Counted from the first letter of the stretch, positions 1 to 9,484 are shown. The stretch is 64,000 nt of DNA from an uncultured Prevotellaceae bacterium (GCA_900316685.1 ONDS01000004.1:1-64000); one strand, 5' to 3'. Numbers and translations are program-made. Notes: generated from the letters alone by a model not told the origin.

Positions 1-1
1 G

Positions 2-73
2 CAAAAATTCAACCCTGAAAAAATCTTCACAACGGAAGAAAATGTTAAAAGTGTTAATTTGCTTGCCTCTTAA
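2..73 (+). CDS. possible 3' end of an upstream gene
   Basis: The first bases hold an open frame that enters from outside the window and ends at a TAA at 71-73 (about 23 residues, ending VNLLAS). It is too short to recognise, and the other frames are not excluded. It is listed only because it directly precedes the repeat-rich spacer. Confidence 0.25.
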   Translation, partial: QKFNPEKIFTTEENVKSVNLLAS

Positions 74-99
74 TATAGATTACCCCTCCTTTGGAAAAG

Positions 100-172
100 A
101 GAATAATAAGAGGTTGGGACATTATCTTACAAACCACCCCTGCCCCTCCTTTGGAAAAGGAGGGGAGAGGGG
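100..172. repeat. dispersed intergenic repeat with C-rich hairpin
   Basis: This is a copy of a repeat seen five times in the window. It reads roughly GGTTGGGACATT, then TTACAAACCACCCCT, then an inverted repeat CCCCTCC-TTTGGAAAA-GGAGGGG that can fold as a hairpin. Other copies are near 1425-1620, 11456-11545, 42825-42970 and 46255-46316. The rest of 1-320 holds no convincing gene. Confidence 0.7.
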
Positions 173-228
173 AAAAATAGTCAAATTGTTGAATAATATG
201 TTTATTTGTCATAAAAAAATACTAAATG

Positions 229-260
229 TTTGTTTCTCTCGTTATTAATTCGTACCTTCG
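229..260 (+). promoter_or_regulatory. Bacteroidetes-type promoter for the guanylyltransferase gene
   Basis: A -33 box TTTG (229-232) is separated by 20 bases from a -7 box TACCTTCG (253-260). The match to the family consensus TTTG-N19/20-TAnnTTTG has one mismatch. Transcription would start near 266, leaving a leader of about 55 bases. Confidence 0.55.
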
Positions 261-320
261 TACACAGAAAAGGATTGTTATACCTACAAACGCTAAACCT
301 ATATAATAATAAGACTATTC

Positions 321-1409
321 ATGAACAACCAACAATACTACTGCGTCATTCTGGCGGGCGGAAAAGGCAAACGGCTCTGGCCATGCAGCCGCCAAGGCGA
401 ACCTAAACAATTCATTGATTTCTTCGGCACGGGCAGGACCCAACTCCAACAGACTTTCGACCGTTATGCCAAACTCATGCCTGCCGAGAATGTCTATGTG
501 TGCACGAACCACGAATACGCCCCCATGGTGGCCCAACAGCTGCCCGATGTGCCCCAGGACAACATCCTCTCCGAGCCCGTGAACAGAAACACCGCCCCGA
601 GTGTGGCCTGGGCCTGTTACCGCATCAAGAAGAGATGTCCCAGTGCCAGCGTGATTGTTGCTCCCTCCGACCAGGCGGTGCTCAACATCGACGTGTTCGT
701 GAGCGACATCTCCGGAGCCATGGATTTCGTGGTCAACCATAACATCTTGGTGGCCTTGGGCATCATCCCCTCCCGTCCCGAACCCGGCTACGGCTACATC
801 CAGATAGGCGAGCCCGCGCCGCACGAAGGCATGTACCACGTGAAGTCGTTCACGGAGAAGCCCGAGCGCGAGTTCGCCCGTGTGTTCATGGAGAGCGGCG
901 AGTTCTACTGGAACACCGGTATCTTCCTCGCCAATGTCCAGACCTTCATCGACTGTTTCTCCCACCACTTCCCCCACGTGTTCCGTCCTATCGACAACGA
1001 CGAGACCAACCTTTCCATCGAGGAGGAGCACGACTATGTGCACGAGCATTTCCGCGTGTATCCCAACCTGTCGATGGACGACTGCATCCTGGAGAACAGC
1101 GACAATGTGTATGTGCTTCGCTGCAACTTCGGTTGGGCCGACATGGGCACCTGGCACTCCATCTATGAGGCGATGAGTAAGGGCGAGGGCGACAATGTGG
1201 TGATCGATTCCCACGTGATCATGGACGACTGCCACGACAACATCATCAAGTTGCCGAAAGGTCGTCTGGGTGTGATCAACGGTCTGGAAGGTTTCATCGT
1301 GGCCGAGGAAGACAATGTGCTGTTCATCTGCAAGAAAGGCGACTCGTCGGCCATGGTGCGCAAGTATGTTAATGAGGTGCAGATGCAGTTGGGAGAGGAA
1401 TTCGTTTGA
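321..1409 (+). CDS. manC: mannose-1-phosphate guanylyltransferase
   Basis: This protein makes GDP-mannose from GTP and mannose-1-phosphate in the cytoplasm, the entry step for GDP-mannose and GDP-fucose sugars in surface glycans. At 362 residues it fits the single-domain form without the phosphomannose-isomerase half. The N-terminal nucleotide-binding loop LAGGKGKRLWPCSR, the PSDQ segment, the FTEKP motif and the WNTGIF motif are all visible. The start follows a good promoter and gives the usual short N-terminus before VILAGG. The gene stands alone and is followed by a strong hairpin terminator. The symbol is by family resemblance; related guanylyltransferases acting on other sugars are less likely. 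Confidence 0.9.
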   Translation: MNNQQYYCVILAGGKGKRLWPCSRQGEPKQFIDFFGTGRTQLQQTFDRYAKLMPAENVYVCTNHEYAPMVAQQLPDVPQDNILSEPVNRNTAPSVAWACYRIKKRCPSASVIVAPSDQAVLNIDVFVSDISGAMDFVVNHNILVALGIIPSRPEPGYGYIQIGEPAPHEGMYHVKSFTEKPEREFARVFMESGEFYWNTGIFLANVQTFIDCFSHHFPHVFRPIDNDETNLSIEEEHDYVHEHFRVYPNLSMDDCILENSDNVYVLRCNFGWADMGTWHSIYEAMSKGEGDNVVIDSHVIMDDCHDNIIKLPKGRLGVINGLEGFIVAEEDNVLFICKKGDSSAMVRKYVNEVQMQLGEEFV

Positions 1410-1424
1410 AGATTAAAGGAAAAA

Positions 1425-1622
1425 GGTTGGGACATTGTCTTACAAACCACTAATACCCACCCCGGCCCTCCCGAAGGGAGGGAGAAAAGAAAGAGGTTGG
1501 GACATTGTCTTACAAACCACTAATACCCACCCCGGCCCTCCCGAAGGGAGGGAGAAGGAAAAGAGGTTGGGTCATTGTCTTACAAACCACCCCTGCCCCT
1601 CCTTTGGAAAAGGAGGGGAATG
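1425..1622. repeat. three tandem copies of the dispersed C-rich repeat
   Basis: The block AGGTTGGGACATTGTCTT followed by ACAAACCAC and a C-rich arm occurs three times in a row. Two copies end in GGCCCTCCCGAAGGGAGGG and the third in CCCCTCCTTTGGAAAAGGAGGGG, so the hairpin is kept while its bases vary. Confidence 0.75.
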
Positions 1623-1641
1623 AGTTAGCTTGATTTGGAAT

Positions 1642-1679
1642 ACGATAAACGCCGCGCTGAAAAGTGCGGCGTTTATCGT
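1642..1679 (+). terminator. strong hairpin downstream of manC
   Basis: A perfect 14-base stem is formed by 1642-1655 (core AAACGCCGC) and 1666-1679 (core GCGGCGTTT), with a 10-base loop. There is no long T tract, so it could act in either direction or only stabilise the 3' end. Confidence 0.6.
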
Positions 1680-1694
1680 GTAAGTATTCTGTTC

Positions 1695-2105
1695 ATTCTT
1701 TCACCGTGAGGCGACGATGCTCTCTATGAGACAATATACTATTCACCGTGAGGCGACGATGCTCTCTATGAGACAATACTATTCACTATGGGCGACGATG
1801 CTCACTATGAGACAATACTATTCAGTATGAGGCGACGATGCTCTCTATGGGAAAATACTATTCACTATGAGGTGACGATGCTCTCTATGAGACAATATAC
1901 TATTCACCGTGAGGTGACGATGTCCTCTATGAGACAATACTATTCACTATGAGGCGACGATGTCCTCTATGAGACAATACCATTCACTATGAGGCGACGA
2001 TGTCCTCTATGAGACAATACCATTCACTATGAGGCGACGTTGTCCTCTATGAGACAATACTATTCACTATGAGGCGACGATGCTCACTATGGAACGATGC
2101 TCACA
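1695..2105. repeat. minisatellite, about 10 copies of a 40-base unit
   Basis: Degenerate tandem copies of a unit reading TATTCACTATGAGGCGACGA then TGCTCTCTATGAGACAATAC fill this spacer. Units are 39-42 bases and differ by single substitutions (for example CTCTCT versus TCCTCT). The array runs into the last codons of the HIT gene on the opposite strand. No open frame is conserved from unit to unit. Confidence 0.85.
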
Positions 2106-2499
2106 ATGAGAGGAAGGCTTCGTTGATGCGTCGGGCTGCATCCGCCATCTCCTCGTCGCTCAGTTTGAGCTTGGGGTTGGAGAAGAGCATGTCTTTCTCA
2201 CTCTGCATGGGAATGAGATGTATATGTGCGTGAGGCACCTCCAGTCCGAGCACAGCCATACCCACCTTCACACACGGGAAAGCTATCTTGATGGCCTTTG
2301 CCACCTTCTTGGCGAAGACATGGTATTCCGCCGTTTCCTCGTCGGTGAGGTCGAAGATGTAATCCACTTCCCTCCGGGGAATGACCAGCGTATGACCTTT
2401 CACCAAGGGGTTAATATCCAGGAAAGCGTAGAACTTGTCGTTCTCGGCACATTTATAGGAGGGAATCTCTCCGGCTGCTATTTTTGAAAAGATGGACAT
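2101..2499 (-). CDS. HIT family nucleotide hydrolase
   Basis: The 132-residue protein has the histidine-triad signature HAHIHLIP near residues 90-97 and the upstream LDINPLVKGHTLVIPRR segment typical of HINT-type proteins. The family hydrolyses adenosine phosphoramidates and dinucleotides in the cytosol. It starts MSIFSKIAAGEIP, the usual HIT N-terminus. It lies 63 bases downstream of greA on the same strand, the order commonly seen in Bacteroidales, so co-transcription is likely. The stop codon sits inside the last unit of the minisatellite, so the final residues may have been shaped by that repeat. Confidence 0.9.
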   Translation of the reverse strand: MSIFSKIAAGEIPSYKCAENDKFYAFLDINPLVKGHTLVIPRREVDYIFDLTDEETAEYHVFAKKVAKAIKIAFPCVKVGMAVLGLEVPHAHIHLIPMQSEKDMLFSNPKLKLSDEEMADAARRINEAFLSL

Positions 2500-2562
2500 G
2501 TTGTAATTTTGAATTTTGAGTTTAAAATGGTTGCGCAGGGCGATGAGAAGCTATGGATGCTA

Positions 2563-3030
2563 TCATCCTACGGTGATTTTGTCGATACGCAGTTTGATGG
2601 TTCCACGCGGAATCTGTATCTCCACCTCGTCGCCCACTTTCTTGTTCAGTAGTCCCTGTGCTATAGGAGTCTTGATAGAGATTTTCCCTTCGCGCAGGTT
2701 GGCCTCGTTCTCGCTCACGATGGTATATGCCATCTTCGCCTTGGTGGTCAGGTTGGTCATTTCCACCTTCGAGAGAATCTGCACGGCATCGGTGCTGAGT
2801 CGCGAGGTGTCAACGATTTTCGCTTCGGCGATGGCCAGTTTAAGCCTGTTGATCTTATCTTCGAGATGTGCCTGTGCCTCTTTGGCGGCATCATATTCCG
2901 AATTCTCACTTAGGTCGCCCTTGTCGCGGGCTTCAGCGATGGCAGCTGATGCTTTGGGCCGTTCCACGGACTCCAAATGTAATAATTCGGCCACGAGTTT
3001 GTCGTAGCCTTCTTGCGACATGTATGTCAT
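2563..3030 (-). CDS. greA: transcription elongation factor GreA
   Basis: GreA stimulates the RNA-cleavage activity of backtracked RNA polymerase. The 155-residue product starting MTYMSQEGYDKL has the N-terminal coiled-coil finger, with the acidic tip around GDLSENSEYDAA, and the C-terminal FKBP-like domain (PIAQGLLNKKVGDEV). An upstream ATG at 3213 would add 61 residues that resemble no GreA and overlap the promoter region, so the start at 3030 is chosen. A -7 box TACTTTTG on this strand (3151-3158) implies a leader of about 115 bases. Confidence 0.93.
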   Translation of the reverse strand: MTYMSQEGYDKLVAELLHLESVERPKASAAIAEARDKGDLSENSEYDAAKEAQAHLEDKINRLKLAIAEAKIVDTSRLSTDAVQILSKVEMTNLTTKAKMAYTIVSENEANLREGKISIKTPIAQGLLNKKVGDEVEIQIPRGTIKLRIDKITVG

Positions 3031-3256
3031 AATTGTTTCTTTTAAGTTAATAGCTTTTCTTTTGGCAAGCAAAAAAACTAAGAATTCCGACATCCACTGA
3101 TGCGCCGGAATCCTATCATCGTTATTAGTGCTCCTTAATAATATCGTCTGCAAAAGTAATGTTTTTTCCCGAACCCACCAATTTTTTCCAATAAAAAGTT
3201 CATTAATTTCCAAATCATTCGTATTTTTGCATATCCTCTACAGTTAGCGCTAATAC

Positions 3257-4552
3257 ATGATGATGACACCAGAGAAAAGAGACGCCATCATACGTCTCAT
3301 CAAGCAACAAGTGGTGCCCGCCGTGGGTTGTACCGAACCCGCGGCTGTGGCCCTGGGAGTGGCAAGAGCCACCGAGTTGTTGGGATGCACTCCCGAGAAG
3401 ATCAAGATATGGCTGAGTGCCAATATGCTGAAGAACGCGATGGGCGTAGGCATACCTGGCACGGGTATGATAGGTTTGCCCATTGCCGTGGCTTTGGGAG
3501 CCTTGGTAGGCAAGTCGGAATACGGCTTGGAGGTCTTGCGCGATGTCAACCCCGCCGCCGTAGCACGCGGCAAGGTGTTCATCAGCGAAGACCGCATCCA
3601 GCTATCGTTGGAAGAGCACGACCCCGACAAGCTGTTCATCCGTGTGGTCTGCCTCTCTGGCGACCACGAGTCGGAAGTGGTGATCAAGAGCGGCCACACT
3701 CATTTCGTCTATCTCCGCCGCGACGATGAGGTGACGCTCGACGAGCAATCCACGTCGACGGAATCGAAAGAAACATCCGAAGAGGTGTCACTCACCCTCC
3801 GCGAGGTGTATGACTTCGCCCGGGATACCGACCTCGATGCCCTGCGTTTCATCCTTGAGGCCAAGCGTCTGAACGAGGCCGCCGCCCGCATCGGTTTGCG
3901 CGACAACTACGGCCATGAGCTGGGCAAGACGATGTGCAGCCCGTTGGGCAAAGGCATCATGGGCGACAGCATCTTCTCGAAGATCCTCTCCGTGACCAGC
4001 TGTGCCTGCGACGCCCGTATGGCTGGTGCCAAGATACCAGTGATGAGCAACAGCGGCAGCGGCAACCAAGGCATCTGTGCCACCATGCCCGTGGTGGTGT
4101 TCGCCGAGGAGAACCACAACACCGAGGAGGAGCTCATACGCGCCCTCATCCTGAGCAACCTGACTGCCATCTATATGAAGCAGAGCCTCGGTCCACTCTC
4201 CGCCCTGTGCGGCTGTGTGGTGGCCAGCACGGGCAGCAGTTGCGGCATCACCTACCTGATGGGTGGCACTTACGAACAGGTGTCGTTCTCGGTGAAGAAC
4301 ATGATCGCCAACCTCACCGGCATGATTTGCGACGGAGCCAAACCCAGTTGCGCCCTGAAGCTGACCACAGGCGTGGGCACCGCCGTGATGAGTGCCATGC
4401 TCGCCATCCAGCATCGTTACGTGAGCAGTGTGGAAGGCATCATCGACGACGATGTGGACCGCAGCATCCGCAACCTCACCTCCATCGGCAGCAAGGGAAT
4501 GGACGAGACCGACCGTTTCGTGTTGGACATCATGACGAGCAAAGGGGGATAA
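3257..4552 (+). CDS. cyuA: UPF0597 / L-cysteine desulfidase family protein
   Basis: The 431-residue protein matches the CyuA/YhaM family (formerly UPF0597), related to the alpha part of Fe-S serine dehydratases. Members break L-cysteine into pyruvate, ammonia and sulfide. The signature VPAVGCTEPAAVALG near the N-terminus and the cysteine-bearing segments CGCVVASTGSSCGI and MICDGAKPSCAL, which would ligate an iron-sulfur cluster, are present. A -7 box TATTTTTG at 3222-3229 lies just upstream. It diverges from greA and is followed after 45 bases by the DsbD-type gene on the same strand, a possible sulfur and redox pairing. The exact substrate is inferred from the family. Confidence 0.8.
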   Translation: MMMTPEKRDAIIRLIKQQVVPAVGCTEPAAVALGVARATELLGCTPEKIKIWLSANMLKNAMGVGIPGTGMIGLPIAVALGALVGKSEYGLEVLRDVNPAAVARGKVFISEDRIQLSLEEHDPDKLFIRVVCLSGDHESEVVIKSGHTHFVYLRRDDEVTLDEQSTSTESKETSEEVSLTLREVYDFARDTDLDALRFILEAKRLNEAAARIGLRDNYGHELGKTMCSPLGKGIMGDSIFSKILSVTSCACDARMAGAKIPVMSNSGSGNQGICATMPVVVFAEENHNTEEELIRALILSNLTAIYMKQSLGPLSALCGCVVASTGSSCGITYLMGGTYEQVSFSVKNMIANLTGMICDGAKPSCALKLTTGVGTAVMSAMLAIQHRYVSSVEGIIDDDVDRSIRNLTSIGSKGMDETDRFVLDIMTSKGG

Positions 4553-4597
4553 AGAAAAGGATGGGAGGAAGTTACCATACCAATTAAATTATACAGG

Positions 4598-6688
4598 ATG
4601 ATTAGGAAAATTACATGGTTATGGGCGACACTGATGCTGATGGCCACGACCATTGTCGTGGCACAGCCATCCATGCCCGTACACTTCAGCGTCAAACAGC
4701 AGCAGAGTTCACCCGAGGTGGTGGATGTGGTGTTCACCGCCACCATCGACAATGGTTGGCATGTCTATTCCACCAACCTACCCGACGGCGGCCCTGTCTC
4801 AGCCACCTTCCATGACGAAGGCTCTACGGGAGCCAAGCCCCAAGGTACCTTGCAAGCCAGGGGCAAGGAGAAGAGCGAAAACGACCCCCTCTTCGATATG
4901 AAGGTCCGCTTTTTCGAGCAAAACGTCACCTTCGTGCAACGCTATAAAGTGACCGACAAGGAATACCACATCAAAGGCTACTTAGAGTATGGAGCCTGCA
5001 ACGACCAGATGTGCCTCCCTCCTACCACCGTGGAGTTCGACTATACCGGGAAAGGACCCCAGAAAGCAGACAAAGCCGAAGCACAGCCCACAGCAGCAGC
5101 CGTGGCTCAGACGGAGCAATCAGAAAAAACTGACACCCCCGAGAATGCCGAACAATCCGAGACTTCCGACCAATCTGACAACCCCGACCAAGCCAAGGCA
5201 TCCGACACTTTAGGCACCTCCAACACCTCCGACACATTGGCCCTCTCAGGCCTGACAGACAAGTCGGGTTGGTGGGCACCTATGGTCGACGAACTGAAAG
5301 CCTATGACGGCAGCGCCATTGCCGACCACTCCTTGCTCTATATCTTCCTTATGGGTTTCGTGGGCGGCCTGCTCGCCCTGTTCACGCCCTGTGTGTGGCC
5401 CATCATCCCCATGACCGTGAGTTTCTTCCTCAAGCGGTCGAAAGACAAGAGCAAGGGAGTGCGCGATGCCATCACCTACGGCATCTCCATCGTCGTCATC
5501 TACTTGGCCTTGGGACTGCTCATCACCGCCCTGTTCGGTGCCCAGACGCTCAACAGCCTGGCCACCAACGCCGTGTTCAACATCATCTTCTTTCTTCTGT
5601 TGGTGGTGTTCGCCCTCTCGTTCTTCGGATGGTTCGAGCTGCGTCTCCCCTCATCATGGGCCAACAAGGTAGACAACAAAGCCACACAGACGAGCGGTCT
5701 GGTGTCTATCTTCCTCATGGCTTTCACCCTGGCACTGGTTTCCTTCTCGTGCACCGCCCCCATCGTGGGTTTGCTGTTGGTGGAAGCCGGCACCTCCGGC
5801 AACTGGATCGGTCCCGCCGCCGGTATGTTGGGTTTCGCCATCGCCCTTGCCCTGCCCTTTACCCTCTTCGCCCTCTTCCCTACATGGCTGAAGCAAGCCC
5901 CGAAGTCAGGGTCATGGATGAACACTATCAAGGTGGTGCTAGGTTTCATAGAGTTGGCCTTCGCCCTGAAGTTCTTCTCCGTGGCCGACCTCGCCTATGG
6001 CTGGCATCTGCTCGACCGCGAGGTGTTCCTCTCGCTGTGGATAGCCATCTTCGGGCTGTTAGGTCTTTACCTCGTCGGCATGTTCAAGTTTCAGAGCGAC
6101 CTGGTGGATGGCGACCCCAAGCCCATGCCAGTGCCCTGCATCATGCTCGGTTTGTGCTCCCTGGCCTTCGCCATCTATATGATACCCGGTTTGTGGGGCG
6201 CGCCCTGCAAGGCCGTGAGTGCCTTCGCTCCCCCCATGTACACCCAGGACTTCAACCTCAACACCCATGAGGTGCGTGCCGCCTACACCGACTACGATGA
6301 GGGTATGGCCGCCGCCAAGGCGCAGGGCAAGCCCGTGTTCCTCGACTTCACCGGTTTCGGTTGCGTGAACTGTCGCAAGATGGAAGCCGCGGTATGGACC
6401 GACCCCACGGTGGCCAAGAAGTTGACCAACGACTTCGTGCTCATCTCGCTCTTCGTCGACGACAAGACACCCCTGCCCGAGAAGCGTGAAGTCGTCCTGC
6501 CCTCGGGAGAGAAGAAGACCCTCCGCACCATCGGCGACAAATGGAGCTACTTGGAGCAGATGAAGTTCGGCCATCTCACCCAGCCCCTCTACGTGTTGGT
6601 AGACAACGAGGGACGTCCGCTCACCGGCTCCTTCAGCTATAAGGAAGACGTGGATGCCTTCCTGAAGTTCTTAGATTATAAGAGGTGA
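4598..6688 (+). CDS. dsbD: DsbD-type thiol:disulfide interchange protein
   Basis: This inner-membrane protein would carry electrons from cytoplasmic thioredoxin to periplasmic proteins, including apocytochromes. A signal peptide is followed by an N-terminal DsbD-alpha domain with a cysteine pair (CNDQMC, about residues 133-138), then a low-complexity Ser/Thr/Asp/Gln linker. The central membrane domain has the two redox cysteines in FTPCVWPIIP and FSCTAPIVG. The C-terminal thioredoxin-like domain has CVNC at residues 589-592. The length of 696 is above the E. coli protein mainly because of the linker. A supply of reductant is needed for covalent haem attachment to CxxCH proteins such as those at 15-42 kb, although that link is only inference. 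Confidence 0.9.
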   Translation: MIRKITWLWATLMLMATTIVVAQPSMPVHFSVKQQQSSPEVVDVVFTATIDNGWHVYSTNLPDGGPVSATFHDEGSTGAKPQGTLQARGKEKSENDPLFDMKVRFFEQNVTFVQRYKVTDKEYHIKGYLEYGACNDQMCLPPTTVEFDYTGKGPQKADKAEAQPTAAAVAQTEQSEKTDTPENAEQSETSDQSDNPDQAKASDTLGTSNTSDTLALSGLTDKSGWWAPMVDELKAYDGSAIADHSLLYIFLMGFVGGLLALFTPCVWPIIPMTVSFFLKRSKDKSKGVRDAITYGISIVVIYLALGLLITALFGAQTLNSLATNAVFNIIFFLLLVVFALSFFGWFELRLPSSWANKVDNKATQTSGLVSIFLMAFTLALVSFSCTAPIVGLLLVEAGTSGNWIGPAAGMLGFAIALALPFTLFALFPTWLKQAPKSGSWMNTIKVVLGFIELAFALKFFSVADLAYGWHLLDREVFLSLWIAIFGLLGLYLVGMFKFQSDLVDGDPKPMPVPCIMLGLCSLAFAIYMIPGLWGAPCKAVSAFAPPMYTQDFNLNTHEVRAAYTDYDEGMAAAKAQGKPVFLDFTGFGCVNCRKMEAAVWTDPTVAKKLTNDFVLISLFVDDKTPLPEKREVVLPSGEKKTLRTIGDKWSYLEQMKFGHLTQPLYVLVDNEGRPLTGSFSYKEDVDAFLKFLDYKR

Positions 6689-6916
6689 GAAGTGAGGGGT
6701 GAAAAGTGAGAGGTGAGAAGTGAGAGGTGAGGGGTGAGAGGTGAGGGGTGAGAGAAATGCTTAAAGGCCACTCGCTACTCATCACTCAGAACTCATAACT
6801 CATAACTCATAACTCATCACTCATCACTCGTAACTCATCACTCATCACTCGTAACTCATCACTCATCACTCAGAACTCATCGCTCATCACTCATAACTCA
6901 TCACTCATAACTCAAC
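6689..6916. repeat. two blocks of period-7 repeat
   Basis: After the DsbD stop comes GTGAGAG/GTGAGAA/GTGAGGG repeated, then ACTCATA/ACTCATC/ACTCGTA repeated up to the clpS start. Both have a period of seven bases. No gene or promoter is seen in the spacer. Confidence 0.85.
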
Positions 6917-6919
6917 CAC

Positions 6920-7222
6920 ATGCCACAGGAACAATCAGCCATCAAGGAACGGCAAGACACCAAGTACAAGGAGCCCAAGCGCTATAAGGTCATCATGCAC
7001 AACGACGATTTCACTACGATGGATTTCGTGGTGAAAGTGCTCATCATGGTTTTTTTCAAGTCAGATGCCGAAGCCAATACTTTGATGCTGAAGATACACC
7101 ATAGCGACCAGGCCGTGGTGGGGATATACAGCTACGACGTAGCCCTGTCGAAGATACGCAAGGCCACCACCATGGCCCGCGACGAGGGTTTCCCCCTCCG
7201 CCTGAGTTGCCAACCCGAATAA
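6920..7222 (+). CDS. clpS: ClpS, adaptor of the ClpAP protease
   Basis: ClpS binds proteins that begin with a bulky hydrophobic residue and hands them to ClpA. The 100-residue protein has a disordered charged N-terminus, then HNDDFTTMDFV, in which the paired aspartates line the N-degron pocket, and the IHHSDQAVVGIY segment with the pocket histidine. It is the first gene of clpS-clpA-aat, with 21 bases to clpA. The start codon directly follows the heptamer repeat, which leaves no room for a conventional promoter close by. Confidence 0.95.
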   Translation: MPQEQSAIKERQDTKYKEPKRYKVIMHNDDFTTMDFVVKVLIMVFFKSDAEANTLMLKIHHSDQAVVGIYSYDVALSKIRKATTMARDEGFPLRLSCQPE

Positions 7223-7243
7223 CCCTTCATCCAACACCGAACC

Positions 7244-9484
7244 ATGCCAGAACTTACCCATACCACCAATGCCAACTTAGCCCTTAACCGCAGCGTCCAG
7301 TTGGCAAGCGAATACCGTCATGAGTTTATCACTCCCGAGCACCTGCTCTTCGCCATCAACGAACAGATACCCTTCCAGATGGTGATCACCATGTCGGGTG
7401 GCGCCTTCCCCGCCCTCAGCGACAAGCTAAAGGCGGAATTGGAGAAACTGGAACGTGTGCCCGACAACGTAGACTATCAGATCAGCACATCGATGCAACT
7501 CGACTATGTGCTGCAGCGGGCATACGAACAAGTACGCTCCTCCTCTGCCGTCGCCCTCGACATCCCCCATCTTGTGCAGGGCATCCTCCAGTTGCACGAG
7601 AGCACGGCTGCGCGCATCCTCCTGTCGTCCATCACCGATACGGAGGCGGAGTTTCTGTCAGGACTGGTGAGTTTCTACGAGTTTGACGACAAAGGCGACA
7701 GTTTGGACGACGATGATGAAACAAGTGAAAACGAGGATGGCGAGGAGGAAGCCTGGCAACAGTTGGTGACCTGTCTGAACGACCACGTGGCCGACCACAA
7801 CCCCCTGATTGGTCGTGAGCAGGAGCTGGAGCGAACCATCCAGGTGCTCTGCCGCCGCGACAAGAACAACCCCCTGCATGTGGGCGAGCCCGGCGTGGGC
7901 AAGACCGCCCTCGTCTACGGCCTGGTGGAGCGCATCGTCAAGGGCGAGGTGCCCGAGCGTTTGAAGGACAGCCGTGTCTACCTGCTCGACCTTGGATCTC
8001 TCGTTGCCGGCACCCAGTACCGCGGCGATTTCGAGAAACGCGTCAAGATGGTGATGGACGGCATCAGCAAGGAACCCTCACCCATTGTCTATATCGACGA
8101 GATACACAACCTGGTAGGAGCCGGTCGCACCAACGACGACTCATTGGATGCCTCCAACATGCTCAAGCCCTATCTCGAAGGCGGACATATCCGGTTCATC
8201 GGTTCCACCACCTACGAGGAATACAACCGCTATTTCTCGCGCAGCAAGGGCATGGTGCGCCGTTTCCAGCAGATAGACATCCCCGAGCCGAGCATCGACG
8301 AAGCCGTGCATATCGTGGAGCGTCTTCAGCCCGTGTATGCCGAGTTCCACCATGTGAGCTATGCCGATGGTGTGGCTCGTTATGCCGTGGAGGCCAGCCA
8401 TAAGCACATCAACGAACGGTTCCTTCCCGACAAGGCCATCGACCTGATCGACGAGGCCGGTGCCTGGTGCGAGATACATCCCGAGGGCAGCAACGAGGTG
8501 GACCGCACGATGATCAACCAAGTGCTCTCCAAAATTTGCAAGGTCGACGCCATGGCCGTGGAGACCGACGACAACAGTCGCCTGGAAACGCTCTACGAGC
8601 ACATGAGCGCCCAGATATACGGTCAGGACGAAGCCATCCGCCAGGTGGTGGAGTCCATCCAACTCTCCAAGGCCGGTCTGACCGACGAAGACAAGCCCTT
8701 GGCCGCTCTGCTCTTCGTGGGTCCCACGGGAGTGGGCAAGACCGAGGTCGCCCGTGTGCTGGCGCGTGAGTTGGGAATCAGCTTGGTGCGTTTCGACATG
8801 AGCGAATACACCGAGAAACACGCCGTGGCCAAACTTATCGGCTCACCGGCGGGCTACGTGGGATATGACGACGGCGGTCTGCTCACCGATGCCATCCGCA
8901 AGTCGCCCAACTGCGTGCTGCTGCTCGACGAGATAGAGAAAGCCCATCAGGACATCTACAATATCCTGCTGCAAGTGATGGACTACGCCCGTCTGACCGA
9001 CAACAAAGGGCGTCAGGCCGATTTCCGCAATGTGGTGTTGCTGATGACATCGAACGCCGGCGCCCAATATGCCGGTCAGGCATCGGTAGGTTTCAGCGGT
9101 CAGGTGAGCAAGGGCGAAGCTATGCTCCGTCAGGTAAAAAAGACATTCAAGCCCGAGTTTCTCAACCGCCTGTCGGGCACAGTGGTGTTCAACGATATGG
9201 ACCGCCAAATGGCCAGCCTGATTCTCGACAAGAAATTGCGTGAGTTGGACACCAAATTGGCCGCCCGCGGTGTGAGCATGACACTCACACCCGCCGCCCA
9301 TGAGTGGTTGCTCAACGAAGGATATACCAAGGAGTATGGAGCCCGCGAGTTCGACCGTGTGATCGCCCAGAAGCTCAAGCCCCTGCTCATGCGCGAGATA
9401 CTCTTTGGCAAGCTCAAGGAGATGACCATCGATGTGGTACGTGGAACATTGAACATTGAACGTGGAACTTTGAACGTGGAATGA
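7244..9484 (+). CDS. clpA: ClpA, ATP-dependent unfoldase of ClpAP
   Basis: This AAA+ ring protein unfolds substrates and feeds them to ClpP, which is not in the window. An N-terminal Clp-N domain (about 1-140) is followed by an acidic linker and two AAA+ modules with Walker A motifs GEPGVGKT (about 214-221) and GPTGVGKT (about 493-500). Walker B motifs ([17 protein letters not shown]) are present. A SVGF sequence occupies the ClpP-docking loop position. The last 14 residues are two copies of a heptapeptide, RGTLNIE and RGTLNVE, encoded by the same kind of period-7 DNA repeat found between genes, so the natural C-terminus appears to have been extended by repeat growth. Confidence 0.95.
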   Translation: MPELTHTTNANLALNRSVQLASEYRHEFITPEHLLFAINEQIPFQMVITMSGGAFPALSDKLKAELEKLERVPDNVDYQISTSMQLDYVLQRAYEQVRSSSAVALDIPHLVQGILQLHESTAARILLSSITDTEAEFLSGLVSFYEFDDKGDSLDDDDETSENEDGEEEAWQQLVTCLNDHVADHNPLIGREQELERTIQVLCRRDKNNPLHVGEPGVGKTALVYGLVERIVKGEVPERLKDSRVYLLDLGSLVAGTQYRGDFEKRVKMVMDGISKEPSPIVYIDEIHNLVGAGRTNDDSLDASNMLKPYLEGGHIRFIGSTTYEEYNRYFSRSKGMVRRFQQIDIPEPSIDEAVHIVERLQPVYAEFHHVSYADGVARYAVEASHKHINERFLPDKAIDLIDEAGAWCEIHPEGSNEVDRTMINQVLSKICKVDAMAVETDDNSRLETLYEHMSAQIYGQDEAIRQVVESIQLSKAGLTDEDKPLAALLFVGPTGVGKTEVARVLARELGISLVRFDMSEYTEKHAVAKLIGSPAGYVGYDDGGLLTDAIRKSPNCVLLLDEIEKAHQDIYNILLQVMDYARLTDNKGRQADFRNVVLLMTSNAGAQYAGQASVGFSGQVSKGEAMLRQVKKTFKPEFLNRLSGTVVFNDMDRQMASLILDKKLRELDTKLAARGVSMTLTPAAHEWLLNEGYTKEYGAREFDRVIAQKLKPLLMREILFGKLKEMTIDVVRGTLNIERGTLNVE
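9437..9483. repeat. heptamer repeat inside the 3' end of clpA
   Basis: Five to six units of the form GAACATT/GAACGTG/GAACTTT run to the clpA stop codon. Since 3 x 7 = 21 bases, the frame stays open and yields a seven-residue protein repeat. Confidence 0.8.

Noticed and set aside
42-248. 68-residue frame at the window start
   Set aside because: It is read through the dispersed C-rich repeat and has no gene-like features.
1695-2105. CRISPR array
   Set aside because: Units are contiguous degenerate copies with no unique spacers and no cas genes nearby.
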